This document shows, one piece after another, positions 45,699 through 54,884 of a stretch of 64,000 nt of DNA. The notes beneath the pieces were generated by a model. That model was not told the DNA's origin. It saw only the letters and a list, made by a program, of their open reading frames with translations, and ran no database searches. The stretch is from NCBI GenBank assembly GCA_964543525.1, contig CAZIYW010000002.1:1-64000 (forward strand), read 5' to 3'. Positions within the stretch are counted from its first letter, which is position 1; every line of letters starts with the position of its first letter. The DNA comes from CBDVBE01 sp964543525 (lineage in GTDB: Bacteria > Fibrobacterota > Chitinivibrionia > Chitinivibrionales > JANQEN01). The position numbers and the translations under genes are program-made.

Positions 45699-46508
45699 TC
45701 AATATACTTCCGGCGTTTTGGCAAGATGCATAACGGTCATCTTAATGCCGATGCGGAGTGCTATATTTGAACCGGGTATTTTAAACGGTGCAGGACTCGT
45801 GTTTGAGTCCTTATTAAAATCAATGTTATCCGCTTTATCAGTATCGGTGCGTGATTTTGCTTTAAATGACATTTGGGAAAAAGACAACTCGCCGAACAGA
45901 GTAAGTTTATCATTAAGCGGAAGATCAGTGCCTATAAGACCATGGAAAGACAGTGCAGGAATTGTTCTGATTTCACCTTCATACTCATGGTTGCCGTCAT
46001 TGTTGTTGTTTTCCCGTTTTAAAAACGCAAAAAACAAGCCGATACCCGGACCGCCATACATATCAAAGAGTTCAAACAGCTCAAATCGGGGAAGTAACAT
46101 GACATTAAAACCGAACATATTACGCTTGTATTTCTCCGTAAACCCGGCATTGTCGTTATCCTCATATTTTACTTCAACATGTATCGGCGGTATACCGCCG
46201 GTGTAACTTACGGTAAAGCGCATACCCAAATAATTAGTCAGCAGGTAATTGACACCTGCATCAGCCTTTATACCGAAGCCGTAATTGAGATAGTGATCTT
46301 CCACTTCATAGGGGGTCGCATCCGATACCGATTTAAACGTCTGACTCGTTGAGTCAAGAAGGTGGCCACCGATAGGAAAACCGAAACCGGTTGCAATAAA
46401 AAAATCGAGTGCCCCGGCTCTTTCCTCTCCCCGGGAGGTAAATGGTATAAAGCATATACTGTAGTAAATAATACCGGATAAAAAGAGGATTTTTTTATAT
46501 TGTGCCAT
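45699..46508 (-). CDS. Predicted outer-membrane beta-barrel protein
   Basis: 269 residues. Signal peptide (about 1-26, with ILFLSGIIYYSICFIPF) then amphipathic strands with Gly/aromatic alternation (LDFFIATGFGFPIGG, YLGMRFTVSYTGG, FNVMLLPRFELFELFDMYGGPGIGLFFAF), as in OprF/porin-type small barrels. ATG 46508 is chosen because GGAGG sits nine bases upstream; an ATG five codons earlier overlaps that same site. Unrecognised family; no neighbour gives a function. Confidence 0.7.
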   Translation of the reverse strand: MAQYKKILFLSGIIYYSICFIPFTSRGEERAGALDFFIATGFGFPIGGHLLDSTSQTFKSVSDATPYEVEDHYLNYGFGIKADAGVNYLLTNYLGMRFTVSYTGGIPPIHVEVKYEDNDNAGFTEKYKRNMFGFNVMLLPRFELFELFDMYGGPGIGLFFAFLKRENNNNDGNHEYEGEIRTIPALSFHGLIGTDLPLNDKLTLFGELSFSQMSFKAKSRTDTDKADNIDFNKDSNTSPAPFKIPGSNIALRIGIKMTVMHLAKTPEVY

Positions 46509-46688
46509 CTCGCATACCTCCATGATTTAATTATGATTTGAAGATACTCTCCTCTATGAATATACCTTATAGCCTTTATAAGAAAAATAGCATTATATAT
46601 TCCCGGTTAAAGGGAGCAACACAGGGACCAATATAACCTTAAAAAAAGGTGTATGGTTGTGTAGAATGAAAAGTAGACTGCGAAAAGG

Positions 46689-47975
46689 TTAATACGTCGT
46701 GGTAGGCGTTTTATTCCATTTCCTCCCACCGTTAAGCCCCAGGGAGATTTGCAGAAATGTCTCATTATAGTCTGGATAATTATCGTGGGTTCGTTTGCCC
46801 AGTTCAAATCCTATATCAAGCAGACCGTTTCCTTTCAGGGGAAATCCAAAACCCAGTGAACCTGAAATTTCCGAGCTTACTCCTCCCGGAAGCTGAGAAT
46901 AACGCATACCTGCCCGGTAGTGTATCGTTTCCCAGTATTTGGGAATTAGTTGGTTTGGTGCAGGTATAAAGCGGAATCCCGTTGAAAAAGAGACGGTATT
47001 TTCGGAATCGAACTGTTTTACTATTTTATATCCTTTCAGCGAGTAGTATTTCCAGAGATCGACCCCCACGTCGGCTCCCACCAGCCACTTGGGTGAGAAT
47101 GCATACGAGATTCCCGCAGCGAGGGAGTGGGGCATACGTAAGGTGAATTTTTTTGGTTGTACTGTTGGGTCAACCGGGGTTTTGCTTGACCCGTTATATT
47201 CGGCATTGAAAAAACTCAAGTCACCGGCAAAGAAAAAGTTAGAGGCGATTCCTATGGAGAGCTTTTTTATCGTACTCAGAATTCCGAAACGTATACCGTT
47301 GCCTCCATGGGTCATATGGGTACTATCGCGGACGGACTCGGTTGTATAAGTGGTATCCAGCTCTTGTTTCGCCGGGTCATAACTGGTATTCATATAAATG
47401 ACATCGTTAATGGTGGTGTTGAAAGCAGTGAAATAAGCACGTTGATATGCGAATCCCACATTGATATATTTACCGATGCTTCTTCCCCATCCTGCCTGCC
47501 ATGAAGTTATTCCTCCTTCTCGATCGGTCGACGTTTTCTTATATACCGGCAGACTTGTGTTTATATTGGTGACCTCTTCCTTTTCATCGCTGAATTTAAA
47601 TGTTGCATCGGTGGTCTTATTAAGTTCAAAGGCGATGGTTCCTACTTTACCCAGAGGCAAGGCAAACGAGAGCTGGCGGGGAGATGCTTGAAGGTGATCG
47701 GTATACAAACCCTTATCATTTATCCGTAAGTAATCAACTAACCACAGTGATGAAAAGGCAGTAATGTTTATAGTACCCAGGTTTCCGGGGTTGGTTAGCA
47801 TAACATTATGGTCGTTCGGGACGCCGACCGATACTCCTCCCATGCTCAGGGCAGTGCTGGAGATTGATCGCAGGGGAAGGCCGAAAGGATAGTTGGAAGA
47901 CAGGATTGATTGTCCCCAACCAAGAGTCGCCCCCAGGTAAATAAATGTTATAACTGTTCTCGCAATACGTATCAT
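46689..47975 (-). CDS. PorV/FadL-like outer-membrane protein
   Basis: 428 residues. Signal peptide ending near LGWGQ (about 22). The mature N-terminus (LRSISSTALSMGGVSVGVPNDHNVMLTNPGNLG) has the small-residue-rich MGGxxxxxxxD...NPA/NPG pattern of PorV, PorQ and OmpP1/FadL barrels, followed by regular amphipathic strands. ATG 47975 lies 13 bases after the stop of the upstream exported protein, so they form a two-gene unit; a TTG 11 codons upstream is unlikely. In T9SS, PorV shuttles surface proteins, but no other T9SS gene is seen here. Confidence 0.75.
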   Translation of the reverse strand: MIRIARTVITFIYLGATLGWGQSILSSNYPFGLPLRSISSTALSMGGVSVGVPNDHNVMLTNPGNLGTINITAFSSLWLVDYLRINDKGLYTDHLQASPRQLSFALPLGKVGTIAFELNKTTDATFKFSDEKEEVTNINTSLPVYKKTSTDREGGITSWQAGWGRSIGKYINVGFAYQRAYFTAFNTTINDVIYMNTSYDPAKQELDTTYTTESVRDSTHMTHGGNGIRFGILSTIKKLSIGIASNFFFAGDLSFFNAEYNGSSKTPVDPTVQPKKFTLRMPHSLAAGISYAFSPKWLVGADVGVDLWKYYSLKGYKIVKQFDSENTVSFSTGFRFIPAPNQLIPKYWETIHYRAGMRYSQLPGGVSSEISGSLGFGFPLKGNGLLDIGFELGKRTHDNYPDYNETFLQISLGLNGGRKWNKTPTTTY

Positions 47976-47988
47976 AAAGATTTTTCCG

Positions 47989-49869
47989 TTACTGTGAATC
48001 TGAAACAATGAAGTCCATCGGCAAGGTGTTCATTTTCCTCCAGTAAATTTTTTCAAAATAGCCCGGAGAAAGCCAGAGATAAAGAAATACCGTTTTGGGC
48101 ATGGTGCCCTTGGCTTTCATTATATCAATTAAAAATGAGTTAATTTTAATCTCTAAATTAGTGGTTGTGTCTGCGATCGATCCGCTGAATTTGTAGAGAG
48201 GAACCTTTTCATCGCCACTCATTTTGTAAATGATGTCCTCAACATTGTCCGTCTTTACCGGACTGAGTATATAGCGGGCGAACATGACGCCGCCGGTCGA
48301 CACATGTTGTCTGATAGAGTCAAGATACAGGGTTACCACCGCCCGCGGAACATTGTGGTAGATAATGGCAGAATCGTCATCACCGAGGGCGGAGTCACGC
48401 AGTGCGCTCATATCCAATGCCAGCCGTGTATACCTTCCCGAACCACCGCTTGAGAGAAGTGCATTGCCGAATCCGGCGCTATCAACTTCCATAACGGTGA
48501 AATCAGAATAGTAGGGAGGAAACACTGCTGAAATCGTATCAGTGGCGTTATTACTATTTTTTATATAAGTCAGTTTCAAATGGAAGTCCTTTAAAAATTG
48601 CAGTGAATTACTTTGTACCGAATCCAGTCGTGCATACAATGACAACGTCGTATCACCCAGGCTGTCCCAGAGTGCATTGGTGGCATTATAAATGAATGAA
48701 TTCTTTTTTGAGACGGTTGCCGCCTGAAAAATTGAATCCTGTATTATCGTTGTCAGAATATGCACCGTATCATATTGCGTAATTTCAGTGGTGTCAGTAC
48801 CGTTGATTACGTGGATTGTCTTTGTGTTAATTTCGTATACCGTAGTTGTTTCCGGTAATGTAATCAGCGTGTCCCACAAGAAGGTAATTGTGTCGTCACC
48901 GTTTATATGGAGGGACTCAACTGTTGCCGAATATAAGAGTGTTTGGTTTTCTTTCAGCAGCGAAGTGGCGGAAGCGATGGTGTCATAAACGATGGTTTCT
49001 TTTTTCACTATATCGCCGAGTTGTTCCGGCGGGTTTATATTTTTGTAAAAGAAATTGACAAAACCTATTACATAGGAAGTGTCAAAGGTGATATTGGTAT
49101 CAGGCCCATTATTCACGATAACAGTATCAGACTTTATAATCAGATTAAAAACAACCGTATCTTTCTGAAAGGAAATAAGAGAATTGATAGTATCGACAAT
49201 TGTAGATTCAGGGACCATACCCCACTCAACAGTATCAATTTTCTCATATCTATAGAGAATTGTCGACGTATCAGATACCATGGTGTCCTTGACAAAGTAG
49301 TTCTTGTTTAACGGTATTGTATAGGTGGCGCTTACATTTCCGTTATAGGTAAAGTGCCCTATCTCTTTGAATTTTGAGGTATCTATTAATGCGGTATCAG
49401 ATTTTGTAATAATGGAATCGGGCATCGTGCTGTCAAAATAGTAACCAAATTCCAAACAGGCATTATCTGCCGGATCACTTTTATCGGCATCATTTGTAAA
49501 AGTAACGGAAAAAGAGAGAAAGGTATTATTACGATTGCGGGTGATTAACGCAAGGCTGTCTTTTAATGCTTTTGCATTGAATTTAAAATAAGCAAAAGAG
49601 CGCTCATTACGCCATGCGCCGATTGGTATGGGAGTCACTCTGTTCAATCCGGAGCGCATAGAGTCGGTGGTATCCAGGAAATGTTCAGCGCTTGTCACAT
49701 CAAGGAAGCCTTTATATATTTTTCCGTCAAAAACGGTAAGCAATGAATCCTGATCGTTGAGCACATCGGAGCCGAGATTCGTATATGAATCAAACGGCAG
49801 GTTACTGCAGAAGAAATTGGTTCCTATTACAAGCGCTGACAGGAGTGCACAGTAAAAATATGTTCGCAT
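47989..49869 (-). CDS. Large exported protein of unknown function
   Basis: 626 residues. Hydrophobic signal (about 1-20) with a Cys in NFFCSN that could be a poor lipobox. The mature protein is rich in Thr, Asp and Ser with short beta-strands and no motif I recognise; a central region (about 200-390) has repeated DT(I/V)-type strand edges, suggesting an all-beta surface or periplasmic protein. Co-directional with and 13 bases before the PorV-like barrel gene, so it may be a cargo or partner of that barrel. ATG 49869 has no obvious ribosome site. Confidence 0.7.
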   Translation of the reverse strand: MRTYFYCALLSALVIGTNFFCSNLPFDSYTNLGSDVLNDQDSLLTVFDGKIYKGFLDVTSAEHFLDTTDSMRSGLNRVTPIPIGAWRNERSFAYFKFNAKALKDSLALITRNRNNTFLSFSVTFTNDADKSDPADNACLEFGYYFDSTMPDSIITKSDTALIDTSKFKEIGHFTYNGNVSATYTIPLNKNYFVKDTMVSDTSTILYRYEKIDTVEWGMVPESTIVDTINSLISFQKDTVVFNLIIKSDTVIVNNGPDTNITFDTSYVIGFVNFFYKNINPPEQLGDIVKKETIVYDTIASATSLLKENQTLLYSATVESLHINGDDTITFLWDTLITLPETTTVYEINTKTIHVINGTDTTEITQYDTVHILTTIIQDSIFQAATVSKKNSFIYNATNALWDSLGDTTLSLYARLDSVQSNSLQFLKDFHLKLTYIKNSNNATDTISAVFPPYYSDFTVMEVDSAGFGNALLSSGGSGRYTRLALDMSALRDSALGDDDSAIIYHNVPRAVVTLYLDSIRQHVSTGGVMFARYILSPVKTDNVEDIIYKMSGDEKVPLYKFSGSIADTTTNLEIKINSFLIDIMKAKGTMPKTVFLYLWLSPGYFEKIYWRKMNTLPMDFIVSDSQ

Positions 49870-50246
49870 GAAGGTAAACCCGGTTTCTGAATTAAGATAA
49901 TACTCGTATCAAAGTGAATGGATTGTAAAATAGCTTTGGATGCGTGTTTCTGTCAAAAATATCAGCAATTTATCTCCGTAGTAATCCATCTCTTAATTTA
50001 TACTATAAATCGTTTCAGGGTAAGTAATACGGTGATATCCTGATATTTATTGTATTTAAAAATTGGACAATATATCTACTGGATTATCTGACTATGCGTA
50101 CCGGCTGATTTTCCATTGTCCTGTTTTAAAGTAAAAAGTGACTGATTTTTCCGGGCTAAATAACTATTTTAAGGACTGAATTTATCTATAAATTGCATCA
50201 AAGAATTAGAACAAATACAAAAGCAATTTTGAAAGAGAATCTCTCC
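49870..50246. other. Divergent intergenic region before the response regulator
   Basis: 377 bases between divergent genes, AT-rich. It must hold promoters for both directions, but I found no hexamer pair good enough to name. No ORF, tRNA or repeat seen. Confidence 0.35.
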
Positions 50247-51719
50247 ATGGACGCTAATACTATAAAAAAGCCGTCTGATTGTAAAATTTTAATAGTTGAT
50301 GATGAGAAAAATATCTGTGATATGCTGGCTGAAACTTTGAAAGATGACTATCAGGTTGAGGTTGGTTACAGCACCAATGAAGCGTTTCGTCTGATAAAAA
50401 ACAATTCCTACGATATTGTGGTAACCGATCTGAAACTTGGAGACGGTACCGGTATTGACGTGCTGAGGCTGGCAAAGGAACTGGATGAATTTGTTGAGGT
50501 TATTATAATCACCGGTTATGGGAGTCTTGAAACCGCTTCGGAGGCTATTAATTCAGGGGTAACGTCCTATCTTAATAAGCCTTTAAAAATAAACCGGTTC
50601 ACGCAACAGATAGAACGTGCCGTGGCATCGCGGCTTTTTCACCTTAAGAGTATTCGTTTGTTGACGAATTTGGACGGAATGCCTGATGTAAAGGACCATA
50701 TTTTTGATATTACGTCCCTCTATTATTTTACCAGTAAACTTATGTATTACCTTGATGTTTCTGAGCTTATGAAGATTATTTTTGATGAGGTGAATGAAAA
50801 GCTCAATGCAAAGTTTTCCGTCATCGGGATAAATTATTTAAAATTCAGTGAGATATTTGCAATGCCTGCGAAAGGGCTATTAAGCTCGGCAGATATTATG
50901 GACGGTATATTGACAGTCTGGGATGAATCCTTTGAGGTTTTTGAAAAGGAAGACTTTGAAAATGACCAGATCTCTTTTTATGTTTATCGCGGTAGAGACG
51001 CATTACCGGGAGAGGTTGTTGATAACAGGAAATATAATAAAGTGATAAGTTTGCCTATGACTGTGCTTGGTGAAACCATTGGATTCATAGCCTTATTCAG
51101 GGATGAAAAGGAACCCCTCAGTATCGAACGACAACAGTTTTTCAGTGTTTTTACCTCCTTGATTTCCTCTGCGATACAACACTGCTATATGGACATGCTT
51201 GCGAAACAGCAGGCGAAAACCGACAGCCTGACCGGCGTTGCGAATCACAGGATGTTTCATGAGACACTGGAGCGGGAAATTGCTCGTGCCGAGAGGTATA
51301 AAAGAAAATTCTGTCTGGCGATACTTGATATTGATGACTTTAAAAAAATAAATGATACATATGGCCATTTGGTCGGTGACGGGGTTTTGGTTGATTTAAC
51401 AAAGCGCATTCTGAAAACGATACGCTGTGGTGACGTATTGGCGCGGTATGGCGGCGAGGAGTTCGGTATTATTCTGCCTGATACGGAAGTTGCCGGTGCG
51501 GAGAAGCTGGCAAATCGGATTTGTGCAATTATTGCCGATACACCCTACAGTTTTTCAGACTCTGAGATTTCATACACGGTCAGTATTGGTCTGGTTGCAT
51601 ATGAAGTGACAGTAACACGGAGCAGGGATGAATTGATACGTCTTGCCGACAGGGCTCTCTATCAGGCCAAGGACGAGGGTAAGAACAGAGTGGTGGTAAA
51701 TCGCTCGTATGAGACGTAA
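50247..51719 (+). CDS. Response regulator diguanylate cyclase (REC-middle-GGDEF)
   Basis: 490 residues. REC domain (about 10-125) with the acidic pair in VDDE, phospho-acceptor Asp in VTDLKLGDG (about 63) and Lys in LNKPLK. A GAF-like middle region (about 160-325) leads by a coiled coil to a GGDEF domain (about 330-490) with active site GGEEF and the TDSLTGVANHRMF start. It makes c-di-GMP on phosphorylation by an unlinked histidine kinase. ATG 50247 (AAAGAGA upstream) is favoured over a TTG 18 codons earlier. The stand-alone PilZ protein at 45.2-45.6 kb is a possible effector. Confidence 0.93.
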   Translation: MDANTIKKPSDCKILIVDDEKNICDMLAETLKDDYQVEVGYSTNEAFRLIKNNSYDIVVTDLKLGDGTGIDVLRLAKELDEFVEVIIITGYGSLETASEAINSGVTSYLNKPLKINRFTQQIERAVASRLFHLKSIRLLTNLDGMPDVKDHIFDITSLYYFTSKLMYYLDVSELMKIIFDEVNEKLNAKFSVIGINYLKFSEIFAMPAKGLLSSADIMDGILTVWDESFEVFEKEDFENDQISFYVYRGRDALPGEVVDNRKYNKVISLPMTVLGETIGFIALFRDEKEPLSIERQQFFSVFTSLISSAIQHCYMDMLAKQQAKTDSLTGVANHRMFHETLEREIARAERYKRKFCLAILDIDDFKKINDTYGHLVGDGVLVDLTKRILKTIRCGDVLARYGGEEFGIILPDTEVAGAEKLANRICAIIADTPYSFSDSEISYTVSIGLVAYEVTVTRSRDELIRLADRALYQAKDEGKNRVVVNRSYET

Positions 51720-51744
51720 CGCCGTTTCAAAAAGGGTGCGATAA

Positions 51745-53016
51745 ATGAGTCGTTTATTGCTTTTTGTTTTTATACATTTGTACAGTGTTCTGCTGGAAAT
51801 TATCCGTATCGTCTTATTTTTGGTGCAGAAGATTCATAAAAGAGGAGCACAATGGCATCTGCAGGAACGAACCTCTCCGCCTACCGGAGTTTTTAATAAC
51901 CAGGGCGATACACTTGTCTGGATCCATGCTGCTTCGTTGGGTGAGGCAAAAGTTGTGAGTAAATTCCTTGCTGTTCTGGAGGATAAAAATCCGGATCATA
52001 AATATATTATTACCGCTATTACGGAAACCGGTGTTTCGTATCTGCGCGACTATAAATATAAAAATGATTCTGTATGTGCTGTTATGTTTATGCCCCTTGA
52101 CACCGTGTCTCGTGTATACAAGTTACTTGATTATTATTCCATTTCGCGTGTATGGCTTATGGAGACTGAGATCTGGCCCGGTATGTTGTGGGCCTGCCTT
52201 AAAAAAAAGATCCCGGTTGGTATTTTTAATGCCCGAATGGAGGAGAAATCATTTAAACTGTATCATCGGTTCCGGTTGTTACTGAAACCCTTGTTTGCAC
52301 GTTTCGATCTTATTCTTGCGCAGGATGAGGAGTATGCGAACCGTTTTAAAAAGATGGGTGCAAGATCTGATATAATTCATATCACCGGGAATGTTAAGTC
52401 ACATATTATGATACGGCTGCCCAAATCTGAAAAAAGAAATGCAATACGTGATTCGCTGAATATTAAACCTGAAAATACGGTTATTACCGTGGGTTGTCTG
52501 CACCCGGGCGAAGCGGAAATTATTAGAGAGACTGTGGATATTTGCGGGAAAAAAGGGTTGCAGTGGCATTGGATAATTGTTCCACGTCACCTGAATAAAA
52601 CACCGATTATTCTTGAGGAGCTTGGCAACGGCACGGTACATTGCCGCACTGCAGAATTATCAATAGACTGGAATGTCTGCTGTATTGAGAAAATGGGCAT
52701 TTTAGAGGATATGTATATGATTGCCGATGCTGCGATTCTGGGTGGAACTTTTATTGATGTCGGTGGTCATAATATATGGGAAGCAGTGCAGTTCGGTCTG
52801 CCGGTATTTTTCGGCTCTCATTTCCATACACAGCGAGCCAGCTATGAGCGGGTACTGGAGGCAGGTACGGGTTTTTGTGTAACAAACGCGGGCGAGCTGG
52901 CGGAGGGACTCTTCTCAGTGATCCGCAAAAAACACGACCGGTTTTCTGAGGCCATGTCCCTGTTTATGCAAACAGTAAACAGAAACGCAACAGCGCTGGA
53001 GTCATATTTACCGTGA
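51745..53016 (+). CDS. waaA: 3-deoxy-D-manno-octulosonic acid transferase
   Basis: Transfers Kdo from CMP-Kdo to lipid IVA in the inner leaflet of the inner membrane, so the organism makes lipid A-based LPS. 423 residues, normal length. N-terminal membrane anchor (about 3-28), GT-B fold with WIHAASLGE (catalytic Glu region), METEIWPG, and the nucleotide-binding GGTFIDVGGHNIWEA near 335. Four bases overlap the next gene (GTGA), indicating translational coupling with holA. Confidence 0.95.
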   Translation: MSRLLLFVFIHLYSVLLEIIRIVLFLVQKIHKRGAQWHLQERTSPPTGVFNNQGDTLVWIHAASLGEAKVVSKFLAVLEDKNPDHKYIITAITETGVSYLRDYKYKNDSVCAVMFMPLDTVSRVYKLLDYYSISRVWLMETEIWPGMLWACLKKKIPVGIFNARMEEKSFKLYHRFRLLLKPLFARFDLILAQDEEYANRFKKMGARSDIIHITGNVKSHIMIRLPKSEKRNAIRDSLNIKPENTVITVGCLHPGEAEIIRETVDICGKKGLQWHWIIVPRHLNKTPIILEELGNGTVHCRTAELSIDWNVCCIEKMGILEDMYMIADAAILGGTFIDVGGHNIWEAVQFGLPVFFGSHFHTQRASYERVLEAGTGFCVTNAGELAEGLFSVIRKKHDRFSEAMSLFMQTVNRNATALESYLP

Positions 53017-54152
53017 GAAAAAACAACACTAACTTTCTTGAAGGTGAAATGCCGCAGGTATTTATCATATCCGGCGATGATTTTATCGGTCGGGAGAAGG
53101 CTAAAGAAAAAATCTGTAATGCAATATACCGGCGGTATACGGAGGTTACCGAAGAACGCTTTGATTCTACAATTGAGCCCTTTGAGATTTATGCTGAGCG
53201 GATAATAACCCCATCGCTCTTTCAGTCGGTTCGATTATTCCATATTCGCCACGCACAGACATTGTCCGGCAACGAGTTAAAGCGCCTTTCAGAAATTCTG
53301 TCGGTTGATTTTCCTGAGGTGTATGTTTTTATTGAATATGAGGATAAAAAGGGGCGGAATAAAAAAGGGCAGGGAGTTGCTGACAAACTTGCTGTTAAAG
53401 AGAAGGTAAAGAAATATCCTGATAAATTTATTCATCTCACCTTTGACAAACCGCCTGATTATAAAATGGCGGAGTGGCTTACGACGCAGGTACCGGTGTT
53501 GTTTAACAGGCGCATTACCAGGACAGGTGCCGAGACTCTTATCGATTTAACCGGCTATGAACTGGATAAATTGTATTCCGAGCTGCAGAAACTAGATATT
53601 CATCTGCCTGAGAAAGCCTCGATTGACAAGGTGGCGGTAGAGCGTATAACCGGTGCATCGCGCGCCATGAGTCCCTTCGAGCTTGCCGACTCTCTTGGAC
53701 GAAAGGATATGCCGCGGGTGCTTGAGATTATTGAATCTCTTTTCAGGAGCAGTTTTTATGCGCCGGCTTGTATCACTGTCATGTTTAATCATTTCTGGAA
53801 GCTTTTAAAAATCCGGGCATTTGCCGCAGAACACAAGGATCGTATTAATGCCTTCTACAGGGCTCGTTACACGGCACAAACCAGAATTGCCCATGAAATT
53901 GGAGTGGCAACAGGATTACTCCGGTCATCCGATCCGGAGAAGAAAGCATATCCGGTTATGATACTCTCGGGAATTATTGATCAGGCTAAAAGTTATTCCT
54001 CCGCACAGTTACGGAGCATATTTGAATGGCTTCTGGCTTTTGATGTTGGGGTAAAAACGGGGAAGGTACAACCGACAAAACAAGCATTCCAATTACTCTG
54101 TTACAAAATAGTACGGGTTGCTGAAATCGCAGAAGGGGATTTGATTACGTGA
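53013..54152 (+). CDS. holA: DNA polymerase III subunit delta
   Basis: 379 residues (E. coli 343). Clamp-loader subunit that opens the sliding clamp. The N-terminal motif VFIISGDDF (about 15-23), the AAA+-like fold and the C-terminal collar region (LLAFDVGVKTGKVQPTKQAFQLLCYKIV) fit the family. GTG 53013 overlaps the waaA stop; an ATG at 53049 behind AAGGTG is a possible alternative start. The stop overlaps the GTG of truA. Confidence 0.88.
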   Translation: MRKNNTNFLEGEMPQVFIISGDDFIGREKAKEKICNAIYRRYTEVTEERFDSTIEPFEIYAERIITPSLFQSVRLFHIRHAQTLSGNELKRLSEILSVDFPEVYVFIEYEDKKGRNKKGQGVADKLAVKEKVKKYPDKFIHLTFDKPPDYKMAEWLTTQVPVLFNRRITRTGAETLIDLTGYELDKLYSELQKLDIHLPEKASIDKVAVERITGASRAMSPFELADSLGRKDMPRVLEIIESLFRSSFYAPACITVMFNHFWKLLKIRAFAAEHKDRINAFYRARYTAQTRIAHEIGVATGLLRSSDPEKKAYPVMILSGIIDQAKSYSSAQLRSIFEWLLAFDVGVKTGKVQPTKQAFQLLCYKIVRVAEIAEGDLIT

Positions 54153-54883
54153 GATGTTTCAGCCGGGTAGAATATAACGGAACCGCCTATGCGGGCTGGC
54201 AGATACAGGATAATGAAAACACGATTCAGGCGGAGCTTCAATCTGCTTTTTCCACCGTTACGCGGGTTCCCTGCAGGATTACCGGCGCCGGGAGGACGGA
54301 TGCGGGAGTGCATGCACGCGGTCAGGGAATGCATATTGATTTGCCGGAAACAGTTGATTTAAAGCAATGTGAGAATTCGGTAAATGCCGTGCTCCCCCAC
54401 GATATTGGTATTTATTCACTGCAGAGGGTTAATGACTCATTTCATGCCCGGTATTGTGCAACAGAGCGCTCGTATCGGTATTATATGATTACCAGAAAGA
54501 TGCCGCTTCGCAGGGATCAGGCCCTTTGGGTTGACTTCGAGGTTAATTGGGACAGTGTCAGGGAGAACATTGCCGCTCTGATGGGGAAACATGACTTTAC
54601 CGCGTTTTGTGCCTCCGGTTGCAGTGTGGATAATAAAACGTGTACCATTCGGGAAGCCACTCTGATAGAAAAAAATAATGAATATATTTTTACTATAAAG
54701 GCGGATCGTTTCATCTATAAAATGGTCCGCTCTCTTGTGGGTACATTACTTGATATCGGTAGATGCAAGATAACGGATTCCATGAGTGATATTATCAAAA
54801 GTAAAGAACGAAGCCGCGTGGGTGAAACGGCGGCGGCGCACGGCCTCGTTCTGGAATATGTGACCTATCCGGAGGTACGGTAA
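54149..54883 (+). CDS. truA: tRNA pseudouridine(38-40) synthase
   Basis: 244 residues, normal length. Catalytic Asp in GRTDAGVHA (about 52), N-terminal EYNGTAYAGWQIQ, conserved RSYRYYM and FTAFCASG motifs and the C-terminal FIYKMVRSLVG. Modifies uridines 38-40 in the anticodon arm. GTG start overlapping the holA stop; the stop is one base before the next gene's ATG. Confidence 0.96.
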   Translation: MRCFSRVEYNGTAYAGWQIQDNENTIQAELQSAFSTVTRVPCRITGAGRTDAGVHARGQGMHIDLPETVDLKQCENSVNAVLPHDIGIYSLQRVNDSFHARYCATERSYRYYMITRKMPLRRDQALWVDFEVNWDSVRENIAALMGKHDFTAFCASGCSVDNKTCTIREATLIEKNNEYIFTIKADRFIYKMVRSLVGTLLDIGRCKITDSMSDIIKSKERSRVGETAAAHGLVLEYVTYPEVR

Positions 54884-54884
54884 G

